From Climacteris rufus (lineage: Eukaryota > Chordata > Aves > Passeriformes > Climacteridae), in the NCBI GenBank assembly GCA_013398175.1, contig VZRZ01008555.1, positions 1,861,875 to 1,925,874 on the forward strand: 64,000 nt of DNA. The letters run 5' to 3'. A program made the position numbers and the translations under genes. The notes under the pieces were generated by a model, which saw nothing but the letters and a program-made list of their open reading frames with translations, was not told the origin of the DNA and made no database searches. Of this stretch, positions 36,943-49,901 are shown in pieces (position 1 is the first letter of the stretch; each line of letters begins with the position of its first letter).

Positions 36943-37869
36943 CTGGGAACAGCAGCAATGAAGGGGTTGGAAGGACAGTCCCTGAGGATGTCCCTGCTCA
37001 GTTATTCTCTGATAGGTCTGGTACCATTAATCATGTTGCTCTATGTGGCCACAGTCTCCTGTGGGAAGATTAGCCATGTCTTGTGCAAATGCCAGGAAAA
37101 GTAGGATTACTAGGAGCATATGTATGTGTGGTAGGTAAATTTTGTAAGAATTGTACAATAAAGGTAGAAATTTTAAGTTAATCTTTTTAAAGAATCAGTT
37201 AAGTCAGATCCAAGGACTACTGGAATCTGAAAAATTACTCCCAAATGTTGCAGATCCTGCCTACAGAATATCTGCTCCTTACAATGGTCTGGGTGAATGT
37301 GCGGCATTTATATATATAAAAAATATATATATATTTATATATATAAAAATTATAAAATTAGAAATATATATAGATATGCTTTTTTCAAAGGCTAACTCTG
37401 TTTCAAATGTCCATTTATTTGAATGAGTTTATTTTTGTTGATGCCTCTCAGGACTTTCAAAATTCCAGCCTTACTTAATTTCACTCATCTGCATCTAACT
37501 ACAAAATAACACATAGGGTTATTGATATTGGACATCCCAAATCTTTCACTTCATGAAATCTACGGATGTATAGTAAAATTGGGGGAGAGTTGGCTAATGA
37601 CCAACACACAGCAACCCAGCTACAACCCAGTCTTTGTCATGTGAGGGGCCAGAAGACTTTGTATAAGCAGAAAATGCTTCATTTTTCTCTCTCTTTTTTC
37701 TTATTTTTTCCATTTCCATTTGTAATATCAGTTAAAAAGCAATAAGTATGCTTATTACTTTTGTAAGATTGCTATGAATTATTTAGCTAAGAAATAATTG
37801 AAAGAGGCATGGTAGGGAAAATTACCCACAAAGCCAGCACAACTGCAAGTCAACCTGCCGTCATTGGGC
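36943..37869. other. Unique sequence with AT-rich simple repeat
   Basis: The TA-rich tract at 37307-37376 is the only identifiable element. Confidence 0.5.
37307..37376. repeat. TA-rich low-complexity tract
   Basis: Runs of TATATA interrupted by AAAA and TTT over about 70 bases. Confidence 0.9.
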
Positions 37870-37961
37870 ACAAAATCATCATTAATTTTAATGAGATGCG
37901 GGAGTTTGTAGTTCAGCAGGAGGAGGAGAATGAAGGCACTTCTCAAAAACCTGCCTGGCAT
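37779..37961 (-). other. Short open frame with signal-peptide-like start
   Basis: A 60-codon frame beginning MPGRFLRSAFILLLLL: positively charged start and a nine-residue hydrophobic core, as in a secretion signal. The rest (DDFVPNDGRLTCSCAGF) has two Cys and no family match. Frames this short occur many times by chance, and it overlaps a motif-rich non-coding segment, so it is probably not a gene. Confidence 0.1.
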
Positions 37962-38110
37962 GGTAGGCTAGAGAAATTTTACTAGCACTCCAGATCGATA
38001 GTGGAGACAGCAGTCAATATTAGTAGACCTCACAATCATCATTAATTGAAATCTCTCAACCTTTAGTTTGCATAACAAATGGTGCCTTAACGAAGAATGT
38101 AATTTCTTGC
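37870..38110. promoter_or_regulatory. Candidate enhancer with duplicated 14-mer
   Basis: AATCATCATTAATT occurs exactly twice, at 37874-37887 and 38034-38047, 160 bases apart and in the same orientation. Each holds ATTAAT homeodomain cores. The intervening DNA is not duplicated, so the shared word is not part of a longer tandem repeat. Regulatory role is inferred. Confidence 0.3.
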
Positions 38111-38514
38111 AATTCTGACCTCCTGCAACATCCTTATGGACTAAGATGGCTGAAATAGAGGGTGCACCCTCTGCTGTAAACCCCTCTCTGTACCTCTAAT
38201 GCCACACACGTGCCACACACCCATTTATGCATGCTCCTCATATGTCAGTCTTTTGCAGATAATTAGATAATACCTAGAAATTAAATATCTGAATTCAAAC
38301 AGAATGAGTCAAGAAACTTTAAAATGCAGCAGCAGAAGAAAACAAAATAAACCACCAAAGACCCTCATTTTAGTTAGAACTTAAAGTATGGGTATCAGAA
38401 AAAAATATGTAACTAAAAAGGTAATCTTCAAATTTGAGATGGAAATGTTGGAGATAAAAAAGAGGTTTTGAACTGGAGCAGCTCATATTAAATCAAGTTT
38501 TCTGTTTTGGATCT

Positions 38515-38518
<4 letters not shown>

Positions 38519-38557
<39 letters not shown>
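38519..38557. repeat. (CT)n microsatellite
   Basis: About 19 dinucleotide units with one CTTT interruption near 38548. Confidence 0.95.
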
Positions 38558-39853
38558 ATGAGGAGGCATTTGGAAAAGATCAGGGAGGCTAAGATATAAT
38601 AAAAATCATTTGCTAGTTTTCAGCCTAAATGTAAAGATGATTGAAGCTTGCAAGTGTTCTGTCCTGCCATATGCTAGTGTCTGTGTAAAAGAATCTGATG
38701 AAGATGATGAGATAACAATTTTCTGTCTGTAATGAGTAAGGGGACTGGGAAATTGCTGGGAAAATTGTGGGATTAAGGCCCATTTATGCCAGAAAATTGC
38801 AAAGAACTCTCACAGCAAATGCAGGAAGGTAGTGGCTAAAGTATGTATTGATTCCACAAATCGGTCTTTTTTTAAAAAGCCTGGCAAAGAAGTGCTTTCA
38901 GGTCTTAAAATGCAAACCCATACTCACATAAATACATTAAAAGTTAGTTATTTCCACCACAACTCTTTCATTCTCCCTATTCTCCCCATGAAGAACAGCT
39001 GTTAATGAAAATGCTCAGGATAAGTCCCTTTTGTATTCCTGTTTACTTAACTACTTTCTGCTGTTATTTTATGTGGGAGAAGAAAGTATAATGTCCCTTC
39101 CAACTCTCTACCATCTCTTATGAATTATTATATTTGATAGTTACAATAACATTTAATTGTTCTCATGGCACTTGTTTGAAAGCCTGAAGACAAATATCCG
39201 ATTACACAATCTAAGATAAAAGTACAAATACAAAAGGCTGCAGTTTTCCCTTTTTAAATTTTATATCATGCTTCTTTGTATATTCAAGCCTTCCACAACT
39301 TTTCCCTTTCTACTTCAGTACTCCTTTTTTTTTTCGTTTTCATCCACTCTTTATGCCTTCCCTTGTCATTCTGTAAGAATAGGTGTAGCATTGGTCCTAG
39401 TTCCCATCACCTTTGATCTCTCACTTGTCTCTCTTTCAGATTCTTCTGCAGTGGTTTCTCACTTATGCAAGATTAAATATGAGAAATAGCAGACATGATT
39501 TTCTTCAAGCTGAGTTAACAGAATTGGGTTTACTCAGACTGAAAAATTGATTTAACTGTTACTGTTTTTCATCTTCTCAGCACAAAACCAATCCTTGCAC
39601 AACTTTTCCGTAGAGAAACCAAGAAAGCTGCTATGCCAAAAGAGACAGTACCCCAGCAGATCAGAAATTCAGTGAAGCTGATCTGTGAGAATGAAACAAG
39701 AAAGCGAGTTCAACCTAATTCCAATGATTTGAGGCTTAACTTTCTGATAAGAAAATTGATAGTTCAGCAGTTTTCTCTGGTACTTCTTTATTCTAGGTTT
39801 GAGCTACCTGGCATTTCTAACCTTAGAATTATTTTAACCAAAGACATATTAAA

Positions 39854-39922
39854 ATTATATATACTTATGTATTTTTATTTATATATATATAAACACATTA
39901 AAATATATATAATTTTTTTTTT
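39854..39922. repeat. TA-rich low-complexity tract
   Basis: ATATAT and TTTATTTA runs ending in a T9-T10 tract. Confidence 0.85.
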
Positions 39923-41368
39923 ACTAAGTTTGTCAATGAATCAGCACTGAGAAATGAAAAATTTGTTTTGATGGCACATTTCACCTGAGACTCAAAAATT
40001 ACCTTGGCATTTTTGAAGGATGTTAAATTATATTCTTAATGTTCTTCTAATTCCTGTTTAGTGGAAAATAACTAAGAAACCCTAAAAAAAAAAAAGAAAA
40101 TTTATATAGGACTGACTTGATTTTTGTCATTTGGAAATTGCCTGTTAGAGCACAAAGCTTCATTAATCTAGGACAGGACAGCCCTCTTGTCTCTGTGGAC
40201 ATGAAGTACCATGATCCCAGGCAGACTTTGGGGAGGAGGAACAAGTTAGCATTTGTTCAAATAAGCATTAAAAGAAGGGGCTGCCAAAAAATAGAAAATT
40301 GCAGAATCTAAGGGTAATGATAAGGAAAGGAATTAACCATTTTAATTCTTTATTATTCTGCCAAAATGATGCAATTCGTGTCCTTTCAATGTTTATGTTG
40401 AGAATAAATTAATGTATTCTCATTTTTGTTCCTTTTGGTTCTTACTTCAACCTTTGGTCACAGAAATGAGGTGAGATAAAATTGCAGTGACTAATATGGT
40501 CCCAAAGAAAAAAGCAGGCTGTTGAACTGGTTTGGGTAATGTGGATTTCTTTTCATTGAGAAATCTTTATATTAGTATAATTTTTCTTGAATAAACTGTG
40601 GGCACTAGTTAGTTCCATTTTGCCCACAAAGTACAGCTTGGTTAGCAGTGCTTTAATTTCTGTGGAAGTAGATCATGGAGTCAAGGACAATATCCAGCAT
40701 CTCTCTAGAGTGCAGCCAGCACTAGAGAAGGAATCAGGCCCTAGACAAAGTCCAAGCAAAGATTATTATTGGAGGTACTTGTGGATTTTTGTCTGAAAAC
40801 ACTTTGTTGACACATATTTTTGGTGTTAAGATGTTTGCTGACTAAGTTTCAGACAGTGTTAATTCTGTATAGCAGTTTTAATATTGAAAAAAATAGAAAA
40901 TTTGTAATTTTTTTACATGTCCTCTGTATGTTAAATATCTTCATGTGTTGTGCTTCAGAGGCTTGAGGATGTATCCACGACCTACTTTTTCCTTTTGCTA
41001 TTGAGTCACACCAGCTACATACAGTATGCAGTGGAGCTGCAGGATTTTGACCTCCATGAGGTACTATTTACCCTCTGAAATCATGAGATTACATGAAAGA
41101 TCTGGCCAAAGAGCCTGACCTGCCTGGAAAACAGATATATAAATCATCTATTTTACCTTCCTTTTAATATAGAATTTAGTAGGTTGAGAATATTTGGGGT
41201 CTGGATTAATGTTTATGTAAAACTAAGATTTTTTTTCCATTTTTAATCAATAATTTCTCATACGAAAATTTTATCTGCAACTACTTCTAATAAAAAGTTT
41301 GTATAAATGGGCCAAGGAAAGAAAGAGAAAAAATCCAGATAGATGAAAGGGCAAAAAAAAAAAAAAAA

Positions 41369-41414
41369 NNNNNNNNNNNNNNNNNNNNNNNNNNNNNNNN
41401 NNNNNNNNNNNNNN
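41369..41414. other. Assembly gap (46 N) inside an A-tract
   Basis: 46 N bounded on the left by about A16 and on the right by A6, the same context as the gap at 140. True size unknown. Confidence 0.95.
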
Positions 41415-44400
41415 AAAAAACAAACCCAAACTATTTAAGATGACGCTAAGCAAAAAAGAATTTTTACATGAACTTCTACAAAGAAATTTATTATTAACAT
41501 TTTTTTTCATCAGTGACTAGATGCAATGTTCACTCCATCAATGTTAATGCTACTCCCTCCATTATCTAAAGCTCTGGCAGAAATTCTGAGAGGATTCACT
41601 AGCATATTACAATTATGATCAAGATGATGTCAAAATGTCACTAATGAAATGAGTTAGCATTGGTGGACACATTTCTACATTTTGCATGATCCCGTATTAC
41701 TTCACTGAGGGCAGGCTTTTTTGTCAGATCTACTATACATAAAGATGTTTTCAAAATTTGAAACAAGTATCTCTAATTTTAGCTTTTTGGTTTTGATTTT
41801 TTTTTCCCCAAATGTGACTAGTTATATTTAAAGGCAACTTTGATTAAATTTGTTGGCAAATTTTATAGAGGAAAGGGCTATATTATTTTAATTTGGTTTT
41901 AGTTGAAAGAATTAAAAAATATTTCTTAGACTTGCAATTTGCCTGATCAAGGCTTTCACACAGAATTTACTTAGTTTTTAAAACATAGACTTCCACTGGA
42001 CTATATATGCTGATATGTGCAACAAGCTACATACAAGGCCTATTGAATAAGTGCAAAAGAAAAATAGGATCAGAAGGAAAAAGTAAGACTAAGCCCTCAT
42101 TCAGTATAACAAGCAGTGGTCATTGCACAGACATTTTCAGCAGAGGTCAGCCCTTTTGTTTTTTACTTTCTTCTCCTTCTAGTCTTTCCTAGCAAAAGGT
42201 GCAAATTGCACTCTCTCATCTGTTAGGAGATAATTGCATATACACAGGCCATCCCTTTGGAAGTGTATTTGGCATTATTTTAACCTCACTTTGTTCACAG
42301 AGCTTTACATTATGCTTAATACCAGTTCCCTCTTTGCTGATCAGCACCAGGGCTGTAGGGCTGGTAACTGCAAGCAAAACACTAGATGGGAATTATTTGT
42401 CATCCAATATTCTGCACGTGCTGCAACAAGAAAAAAGAAAAAGATACACTCACAGGAATAAAAAAAAGAGTACATCATTAATGAAGACTCTAAAGGATTT
42501 TAAAACGGTTGCTTTGCCATTTTTCTTTTTAAAAATCCAATAAGGGGATTCCAAAAAGCACACAACTATCAAGTTTGTCAATAAGGTTTCATGAACACAT
42601 GGTTTCCTATTATGGCATATTAAAAATGTTCATCATTCAGTGTGTCTGTACTTAACTCTAAAGAGAAATCTAGCTGCATTTCTGAGACACATTAAGAATT
42701 TATTGGGATTTTCCTCCCGAAAATATGAGGGCTGATAACGAATTTGTCGTATCAGTTATGTACCCAGTGAAAAAGTTTTAGTAGCAGAAACTATAGTTTG
42801 CTGCAATCAAAGCAATAAGAGTATGCAGCCAGAAGTTTTCATTGTTTTTCTATCAGGGTGGCAGTAAGCTTAAAACTTTCAATCATAAGTAAAATACGAG
42901 TATTGTTTTAGCCTGCCATATCATACTGCCATTTTAATTCTTAAAGAGGTTTTACGAATGAAAATACTTTTTTTTTAGAAAGAAGGCAAGCATGATAAAA
43001 AGTTAAATAGATGTTTCTGTTCTGGATTCAGAAGGGTCACTGTTTTGAAAATGGAGCTGCTTGAAAGTGCTAAAAATTTATTTTGATTCTTTGACAGTTT
43101 TGCACTCAAGGTGAAAGGAGATGATGACGTCAATTCCATTTGATTGGCAGTGATTCTCCACCGCATCTGACATTAATTAATTCTCTTTCTAGCAGGGTCA
43201 ACAATCAGAACAAAGACTAAATAAGGCAGGAATATCTTTGTGGAAATCAATGAATTGCATGGGGAAAAATAAGCATGAGAGTAGAAAGAACCCAAATAAA
43301 TATAGTTCATTATTCATTTCACTTAATTGCTGTGGAAAATAAGTGCCTTTGAACTTTCTAAGCCATTAGCAGAAGACACTCAACTCCTGTCTTAAAGAAA
43401 AGGATGATTAATACTTAAGTGTTTCTCTGTATCCTGAAGATATATGAAATGATGATCCCACCACTGGGAGCTTTCAACACTGGGCAGCAATCGAACTGTT
43501 TCGAAAGGATCAGGTGGAAATGAGGAAAAGACATGTTTCCCAGAATTCAGAGTTAAAATAATATTTTCATTTTGCAATAGTTTGAAATATATTAAAAGAC
43601 TGTGAAAGAATATCTAAGCTGCTAACAGTCTCAATTAGCTCTTACAGCTCTTCTCAACTCAACAATTTTGCTACCTGTAAGGAAAGTCTTGTCCTTCTCA
43701 CTCTTAACTACACTAGTTTGGTTTACCTTTGTCATTTGCACCAGGCTGGGGTAGACCTGATCCTTAAGCCATGCAGGTCTTCTCAGACTTCTTCTGGACC
43801 CTTGAAATAAGATCTCTCACACTGTGTAATCAAGAAGCAACTGCAGATGACAATACACTACATATCATTATCCAGTGCTATTTTTAAAATCTGGGACACA
43901 TTGTTATAATGAAGATATTCCAAGTTACTGGTGAATCTAGACTTTGAAGAAAATTTGTTTTCAAATCATTGCAAAATTAAGGCAAGTTTCTCTTTATGTC
44001 ATGTGGATCACAAAATCATTGTCAATTGCAAAGACTGCTACTGGTATGAAGTTGAGGAGATGCTTTTAAATTATTATGTTTGATTTTTGATGTCACTAGT
44101 CTAGTTTTATAGTCTTTAAATTTTCCAGATTATTTAATTGAAGCCATTAAAAAAAATTTAAATGAATAATGAATGTGTCTTTAGGTCCTAAATATGTCTA
44201 AAATCTGAACTTGCATCTGAATGTCTTTAAAGTTCTGGGAAAATTAAAACTACTGTTCTATTTCTGTATTATGAGTTATTCAATCCATCTAGATAAACAG
44301 AAAATGCTTCTTGATTATTTGTCAAATCTATAATTTATAGACACAAAACATTTATCTTAGGGAAATTAAATAAATAAGTTCATATATAGAAATTTTTCAG

Positions 44401-44984
44401 AAATGAAAGTTTTCCAATGTGTTAAAAGTATCACAAGTCCTCTGCATGATATCAGTGCTACTCCAGAGTTTATAAGAACAGCAACAAAAAATTTAATAGC
44501 TATTTATGGCAACTAAAATATTTCATGCAGCATTTGACAATCCACATTCATCCTTGGTTTGTCAGAGGGCAAACCAGTGCATAACACAAGAATGTTCAGG
44601 GATATTTACCTGTACTGTAGGACACAATTTAGAGAAGAACTGTGATGCATGTGTACAATTAGTAATGTAATTTCTTTGTTTTATTTCCATTAGTAGAAAC
44701 ATTGACATAGACCATCTAGACTAAGTGTAGCTTAATTGCTGAATTACTTTTCTGAATACAAAATATGGAAGTTAATAAGTAGCTGAAAGAAGATGGGAAA
44801 AGATGCATTAACTGCCCAGTTTTATTATTTTCCTGCTGTGTTAAGTACTGGACTGTTTGAACACCAGCACAACATAAAGGCATAAACCAACACATTTTGA
44901 CCACTGTTTACATTACATTATCAGCCTTAGGCTATGAAAAAACTGAATTTTCCCCAGGAAAAAAAAATAAAATTATAAAAATTA

Positions 44985-45031
44985 TAGAATGATAAAATCA
45001 TAGAATGATAAAATCATAGAATGATAAAATA
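44985..45031. repeat. 16-bp tandem repeat x3 (CR1 tail)
   Basis: Copies at 44985-45000, 45001-45016 and 45017-45031. In CR1 sense each unit is ATTCTATG joined to ATTTTATC, that is, a dimer of the normal 8-base tail unit in which the second half has mutated and then been amplified together with the first. Confidence 0.93.
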
Positions 45032-45250
45032 ATACCCCTGCTTAAAGAAGGGTCACCTGCAGCAGGTTGCTCAGGACTATATCTGGTTAGGTTATAAATA
45101 TTCCCAAGGATGGAAGCTCCACAGCCTCTCTGGGCAACCTTTGCCAGTTTTTGATCATGCTTGTAATAAAAAAACCTTTTTTCTTACATTGAAATGGAAT
45201 TTTCTTTATTATAGTTTGTGCCCACCATTTGCATTTGAGATAGACCAATA
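44985..45250 (-). mobile_element. CR1 retrotransposon 3' end with expanded dimeric tail
   Basis: 3' end at the left. From 45032 the antisense CR1 reading is clear: CCCCTGCTTAAAGAAGGGTC, CAGCAGGTTGCTCAGGACTA, TGGAAGCTCCACAGCCTCTC, TGGGCAACC, then a diverged stretch to about 45250. The tail (44985-45031) is three copies of a 16-base unit, TAGAATGATAAAATCA, instead of the usual 8-base unit. Diverged and 5'-truncated; no coding capacity. Confidence 0.9.
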
Positions 45251-46973
45251 GAGTCAGGAATGTAAAAAAGGCTGATGTCTAAGAAGAAGTATTTTTTGGA
45301 CCAAGATATAAGCAGTTTGTAGAAGGAAACACATAAATGTATCTATGATTCAAGACAAATATCTACTTGGGGTTATTTAGATATTTGTAAAAGGTCCATT
45401 ATAGTATCTTTTAAGTGTATTTGTGTGTACTCTATCACAAAAGTCAGCTCCCTCATCTATTTCAATCTCTTCATCGTGCACTTTGTGTATGTACAATTTC
45501 ACACCTAAGCTCTCTTTCAGAGTAAAGCAGTTAGACCTTTCTGGGATGAAAGTTGGTGGCAATTCTGAGCACATTTGCTCTGTTGGGCTATAAAACACTT
45601 CTCACATTATTTCAAACATCTTGAACTGGGAAAACAAACAAAAAGCCAGACAACCATTTAACCAAAACAAACAAAACCCCCACAGGTGGGCTAGCAGAAA
45701 TCTGGCTCAAGTAGGGGACACTTTAGATGCAACCAGTTTGCTCTTGAAGCAGTTAGCAGTAATGTACATGGACATGAGCCACTCAAAACCACAGAGTTTG
45801 GGTATCAAGGACTGGGATGACCATCCTAAGCAATGCAGATGTAGCTGTAGGAATACTAGATGTTCAGAAAGCTTTGAGATCAGGCATTTTTCTCTTATGA
45901 GAGTAACAATTCTTGCTGAAGTAAAGGGGATGCCCTTATGTTCTGAAGGGGAAGATAGACCCAAAAAGGGTGACGGTAAGGTCATTTGTACAAACTGGCA
46001 CCTCCTGTGGGGTGTATGACCAAAGTGCAAAAACAATATGAAAGAGAAAGATTGAGAAGGAACAGTTTTGGGAGATAATTCAAGATAACTCTTTTCCTAT
46101 GCTTCTTATCACCACTCCTGCAGGTTTGCTAGGGATTATAAATTTTAGTTTCATGCGATGATTTTTTAAATGTCTTCTTTTTCATGAGTGACATTGCCAG
46201 TGAAATATTGCCAGGTTTCAAAGAATCTGAGACTCAACAGTTGTTAGCTGTGGTTATTGCTGACTGCTACATGCATGAACTTTACTGTCAAAGAGAGGTG
46301 GGCTTTCATTTAGGCTTTCATTTGGGATCTTGAACTGTCCAAGAGTAAAGACACTGTGAAGGTGAGACACTGCAGTTTCACCACAAGATCACCTGTGTTA
46401 CACTATAACTCAAACTCATGTTGCCCGACTGATTGTGAAACAAATATTAAACCATGTCTTTGTTTTGCTTTAGAGCAAGGCAATATGCTGGCTCCTCCAA
46501 GTGAAAAATACACCTCTAGAGCAGTGAGCTCAAGACTTTTATGTCTGTATGGTCTCAGAAGTGCTACACTGGAAAAGTCATTGCAGCACATCTCAGGCGA
46601 TAATATATTCTTCTTTATTCCCTGAACGCTCTTCCTTCAGAAACTTTTTCACAGACCTGCAAAAGGTGGCATTGTCATCTGAAAAGTTTTAGAATGGGTC
46701 TGTTTTTTCTAAACTTGGAATCTTACAGTACTGACTTTCAGTACTTGTCTGAGATTAGGGATGGAGCTGGTTTGGTTTAGTAAAAATCCATCAGAAGCAA
46801 GCAGCTGGAGATCTTGTCCCTTTCTTGTAAGTTGCTTTTCTCTTTTGCTTTGCCTCTGTGGGGTGAGTGGGGAATGTCAGTTAAGTATCTAAAATTAAAT
46901 GCAGGAAAAGCAAACAAAGCTTTAGAAGGGAAAGTGTCAAGAGAATGAATCAGGCTTTTCTCAGTCATGCCAA
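45251..46973. other. Unique sequence, no gene recognised
   Basis: The frame 45621-46019 (plus, 132 codons) is the longest, but its product is composition-typical, has no domain, and is mirrored by a similar frame on the minus strand. Confidence 0.45.
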
Positions 46974-47239
46974 GGAATAGTACAAGAGGCAACAGACAGA
47001 AACAGATGCACAGAAAGTTCCACCTGAACATGAGGAAGAACTTCACTGTCTAGTGACTGAGCACTGAAACAGATTGCCCAGAGAGGGTGTGGAGTCTCCC
47101 TCACTGGAGATATTCAAGAACTGTCTGGACACAATCCTGTGCAATGGGCTCTAGGATGGCCGTCCTTGAGCAGGGAGGTTGGACCAGATGACCCACTGTG
47201 GTCCCTTCCAATCTGACCCAACCTGTGATTCTGTGATTC
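46974..47239 (+). mobile_element. CR1 retrotransposon, 3' end with last ORF2 codons
   Basis: Starts in the final RT-ORF codons (HRKFHLNMRKNFTV readable from 47000), then the 3' UTR: ATTGCCCAGAGAGGGTGTGG, GGAGATATTCAAGAACTGTC, GGTTGGACCAGATGACC and a tail of two TGTGATTC units. Same subfamily style as 27450 and 44985. Stop codons interrupt the coding part. Confidence 0.95.
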
Positions 47240-47844
47240 CAGTTCCCCCAAACAAGAGCATTCCATTTTATAATCTGTCCATTCTTTCTCGATTGACAGT
47301 TCTCTAAAATTACCTGCATGTTATCCCCAATGCTAGAAGGTGAACATACCAGAGAAGAGGCAGTGCAGAAACAAATTTAGGGAAACCCTACCAATTTACA
47401 GCGTCTTGCCAAAAAAAGATGATTTTTCAATTGAAATTAATAAAAACTATCAAACTTTCTAAAAAAGTAATTTTGAACTAAAATAAAATAATTTTTAATA
47501 ACCCTGAGTTTGTAGAGAAATTGTGGGTTTTGGTTAATGACATAACTACATTGCTTTCTTCAAATAAAATTGTCATTGTTAACTTCTAATAAAATTGTTT
47601 ATTGGCAACCATAAAATTTCTGCTTTTGGGTATAACCTTTTTCTTTTGCTTCTGAGAAAAGAAAGGTGAGTGAGAGAGATCCATTTTTAAAAATGAAAAT
47701 TATTTTGTTTCCCTTTTATTTTAATCACAAGATATTTTGAACAAAGTCTGTATGCTTCAGTGATTCCCAAATCCTTTCTGTGTCCTTGCCTTAACTCAGA
47801 TTTGCAATCAGAGCTGCCTGCTCTAGCTTTAACAGCCAGACTAA

Positions 47845-47925
47845 AATCAACAGCTCAATCCTGTACCAATGAAAACAGTGGGAGTATTTTCATTCACCTG
47901 GGTAGGCAGTAGATGGTGATTAGGA
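47845..47925. repeat. Possible ancient amniote interspersed repeat
   Basis: CTCAATCCTG...AATGAAAACAGTGGGAG...GGATCC resembles a widespread old repeat whose core reads ATCCTG, TTGA..TCAATGGGAG, GGATC. Diverged; family name uncertain. Confidence 0.3.
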
Positions 47926-48325
47926 TCCACATATATCCCAGGCTGGCCCTTGGTCTATATCTCTCCTTCCAAAAACATCCCTGTCACCTATGTATCTGCT
48001 AGTACTATGCTGAAATCACAGCAATATCTCATTTCTAACTTCATGTAGAATCAAACAAAACAAAAACTGCCCAAAATGGATAGCAATATGAAGTCAAAGC
48101 CAGTCTCTGCAGGTCTGGACACCATCTAGCTCTATAACATGGTACCCCTGCTTGGTCTAATCTATCTGTTGGGGGTGTTGGGGAAGGCTGAACAGCAGAG
48201 GAGCTGAGAGGTGCACTCTGTGACATGGACCTCTATTTTTGAATGTTTGGTAAGTAACAGGGAGAAATTCTGCTTGCCTAAGAGAACAGAAAGTGTTTTG
48301 AGTTTGAAGTGCTGTGTAAGAATGC

Positions 48326-48342
48326 TTTTTTTTTTTTTTTTT
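48326..48342. repeat. T17 homopolymer
   Basis: Simple T-tract. On the minus strand no retrocopy body precedes it. Confidence 0.9.
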
Positions 48343-49390
48343 AACATTTTTTAATATAATCTTCACTGAAGCCCAGTTTCCAAGATATGGTATATACAGT
48401 GGGAGTCATAAAAGGACTAGATGTTTATACACAAACTGGGAACAATTCTAGGTTAGCATCATGTATGGGCTGATTGTCTAAAAGGTAGTTACAAGCATGT
48501 GCAGGAACTGCTTCAGCTTCACTGAAACCTGCCTGTACCGCTTGAATTTACACAGACTAAGAAATACAAAAGTGCAAATTCAAGGAAACTCAACTTTCAG
48601 CTTTTCATATCTCTGCAGAATGAAGTATCCAGGGGAGTTTCTCATAGGAGTGTGAAAGGACTCAAAATTGCATCTTCATATATTTCTACACTTGAACCAT
48701 GCCTTGAGGTACTCACAAAAACTTTGGGTCCTGTTGTGTCTGGTACTGAAGAACCTCACAGGAAGACAGTTATATACTCTCTTACTGTATTGTTCTGTCT
48801 GTCCAGTCTGTAATTAACTGTTCAACTCATCTACTAAAACTTATTGAATCAACAAGTTTGTTGATTCCTACGTATTTCTAGAATCACCAGATTGCAGCAA
48901 TGGCTGTGTGAAAGAAATCCTAAAAGCAAATGAAGCCAAATGTCCTTTTGAGCTCATTATCAAATCTCAGAGTAATTCTAAAAGCTCTAAAATCTACCAG
49001 AAAAATGATGTCATAATAATTTTCTGTGGACCCTTTACTGGCTCTTTGTGCTTGCAATACTGCAGAATGATGCATCATCATTAGTTATTACTTGGATTTC
49101 AGAAGCATCCAACAATATGCTAAATGCTTCTACAGTGCAGGTGAAAACACAGTCTTTACCTAAAAAAGAGGGAAAGGTCTAAGAAAAGAGAAGAAGACAA
49201 AGGAAATAGAGTGAAATATCCTTATTCTTGGATAGCTCTAATACTATCTGGACAATCTGTTTTTTCTTTCACAAAGAGTCTGAGATACACTTTCACTGGG
49301 CCCTTTTTCACTTCTATCCAATCTCTTTTTTCAACTCGTGTTCACTCATGGAATAAATGAGACCAATAAGCAAAATGGATTAAATATCAT

Positions 49391-49470
49391 GGTCTGAACT
49401 CTACTGAAATCAATAAAATAAAATACTTTCTGCTAACTTCAGTCAGCTACAGACTATGGTTTAATCAGCC
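49391..49470. repeat. Possible ancient amniote interspersed repeat
   Basis: GGTCTGAACTCTACTGAAAT ... AACTTCAGTCAGCTACAGAC has the opposed ACTGAAATCAAT / GACTTCAGT arms that I associate with the same old repeat as at 47845. Arms are decayed. Confidence 0.33.
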
Positions 49471-49873
49471 AGGTGCATTTAAGTGTCACCATTTCCTTTA
49501 AATTAATTTTAAATATAGATTAAAAAAATTATCATAATTGGCCCAGATTCTATTTCTGGGAAATCCAATCTGAACACTACAGACTGAAATACCTCCCTAA
49601 AAAGATATTAGGTTTTTGTGCATGAGAGAGGGAGCCATGCAAGCATATAGTTCTGCTTCTACTATTAAACTTTGTTCAATAATATTAGCTATCTGCCTCT
49701 GATTTCTTCAGACTGTAAACTGCTTGTCTCCATACCCTTCTAAAGCAATTACCACTTTCCTGACACTTTGAGTTATTAATAGTTTTTGTTGTTATTAATA
49801 TTAATTCCAAACAATGGCAAAACAAATTGGGTGTCCTTCACACAAAAAGTGAGGCGTATATTTTGACTGTCCT

Positions 49874-49901
49874 CTATGGAGCGTTTTGCTATGGAGCGTT
49901 T
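49874..49901. repeat. 13-bp direct repeat, period 15
   Basis: CTATGGAGCGTTT at 49874-49886 and 49889-49901. Confidence 0.85.

Larger units (their letters stand above)
38051..44984. other. AT-rich unique sequence, no gene recognised
   Basis: Nearly 7 kb with a CT microsatellite, a TA-rich tract (39854-39922), one assembly gap (41369-41414) and no recognisable transposon or exon. 42660-43330 is repeat-free with many homeobox-type words and may be conserved, but nothing decisive can be seen. Confidence 0.45.

Noticed and set aside
45621..46019. 132-codon plus frame
   Set aside because: No domain, begins in an A-rich simple stretch, and a comparable antisense frame exists.
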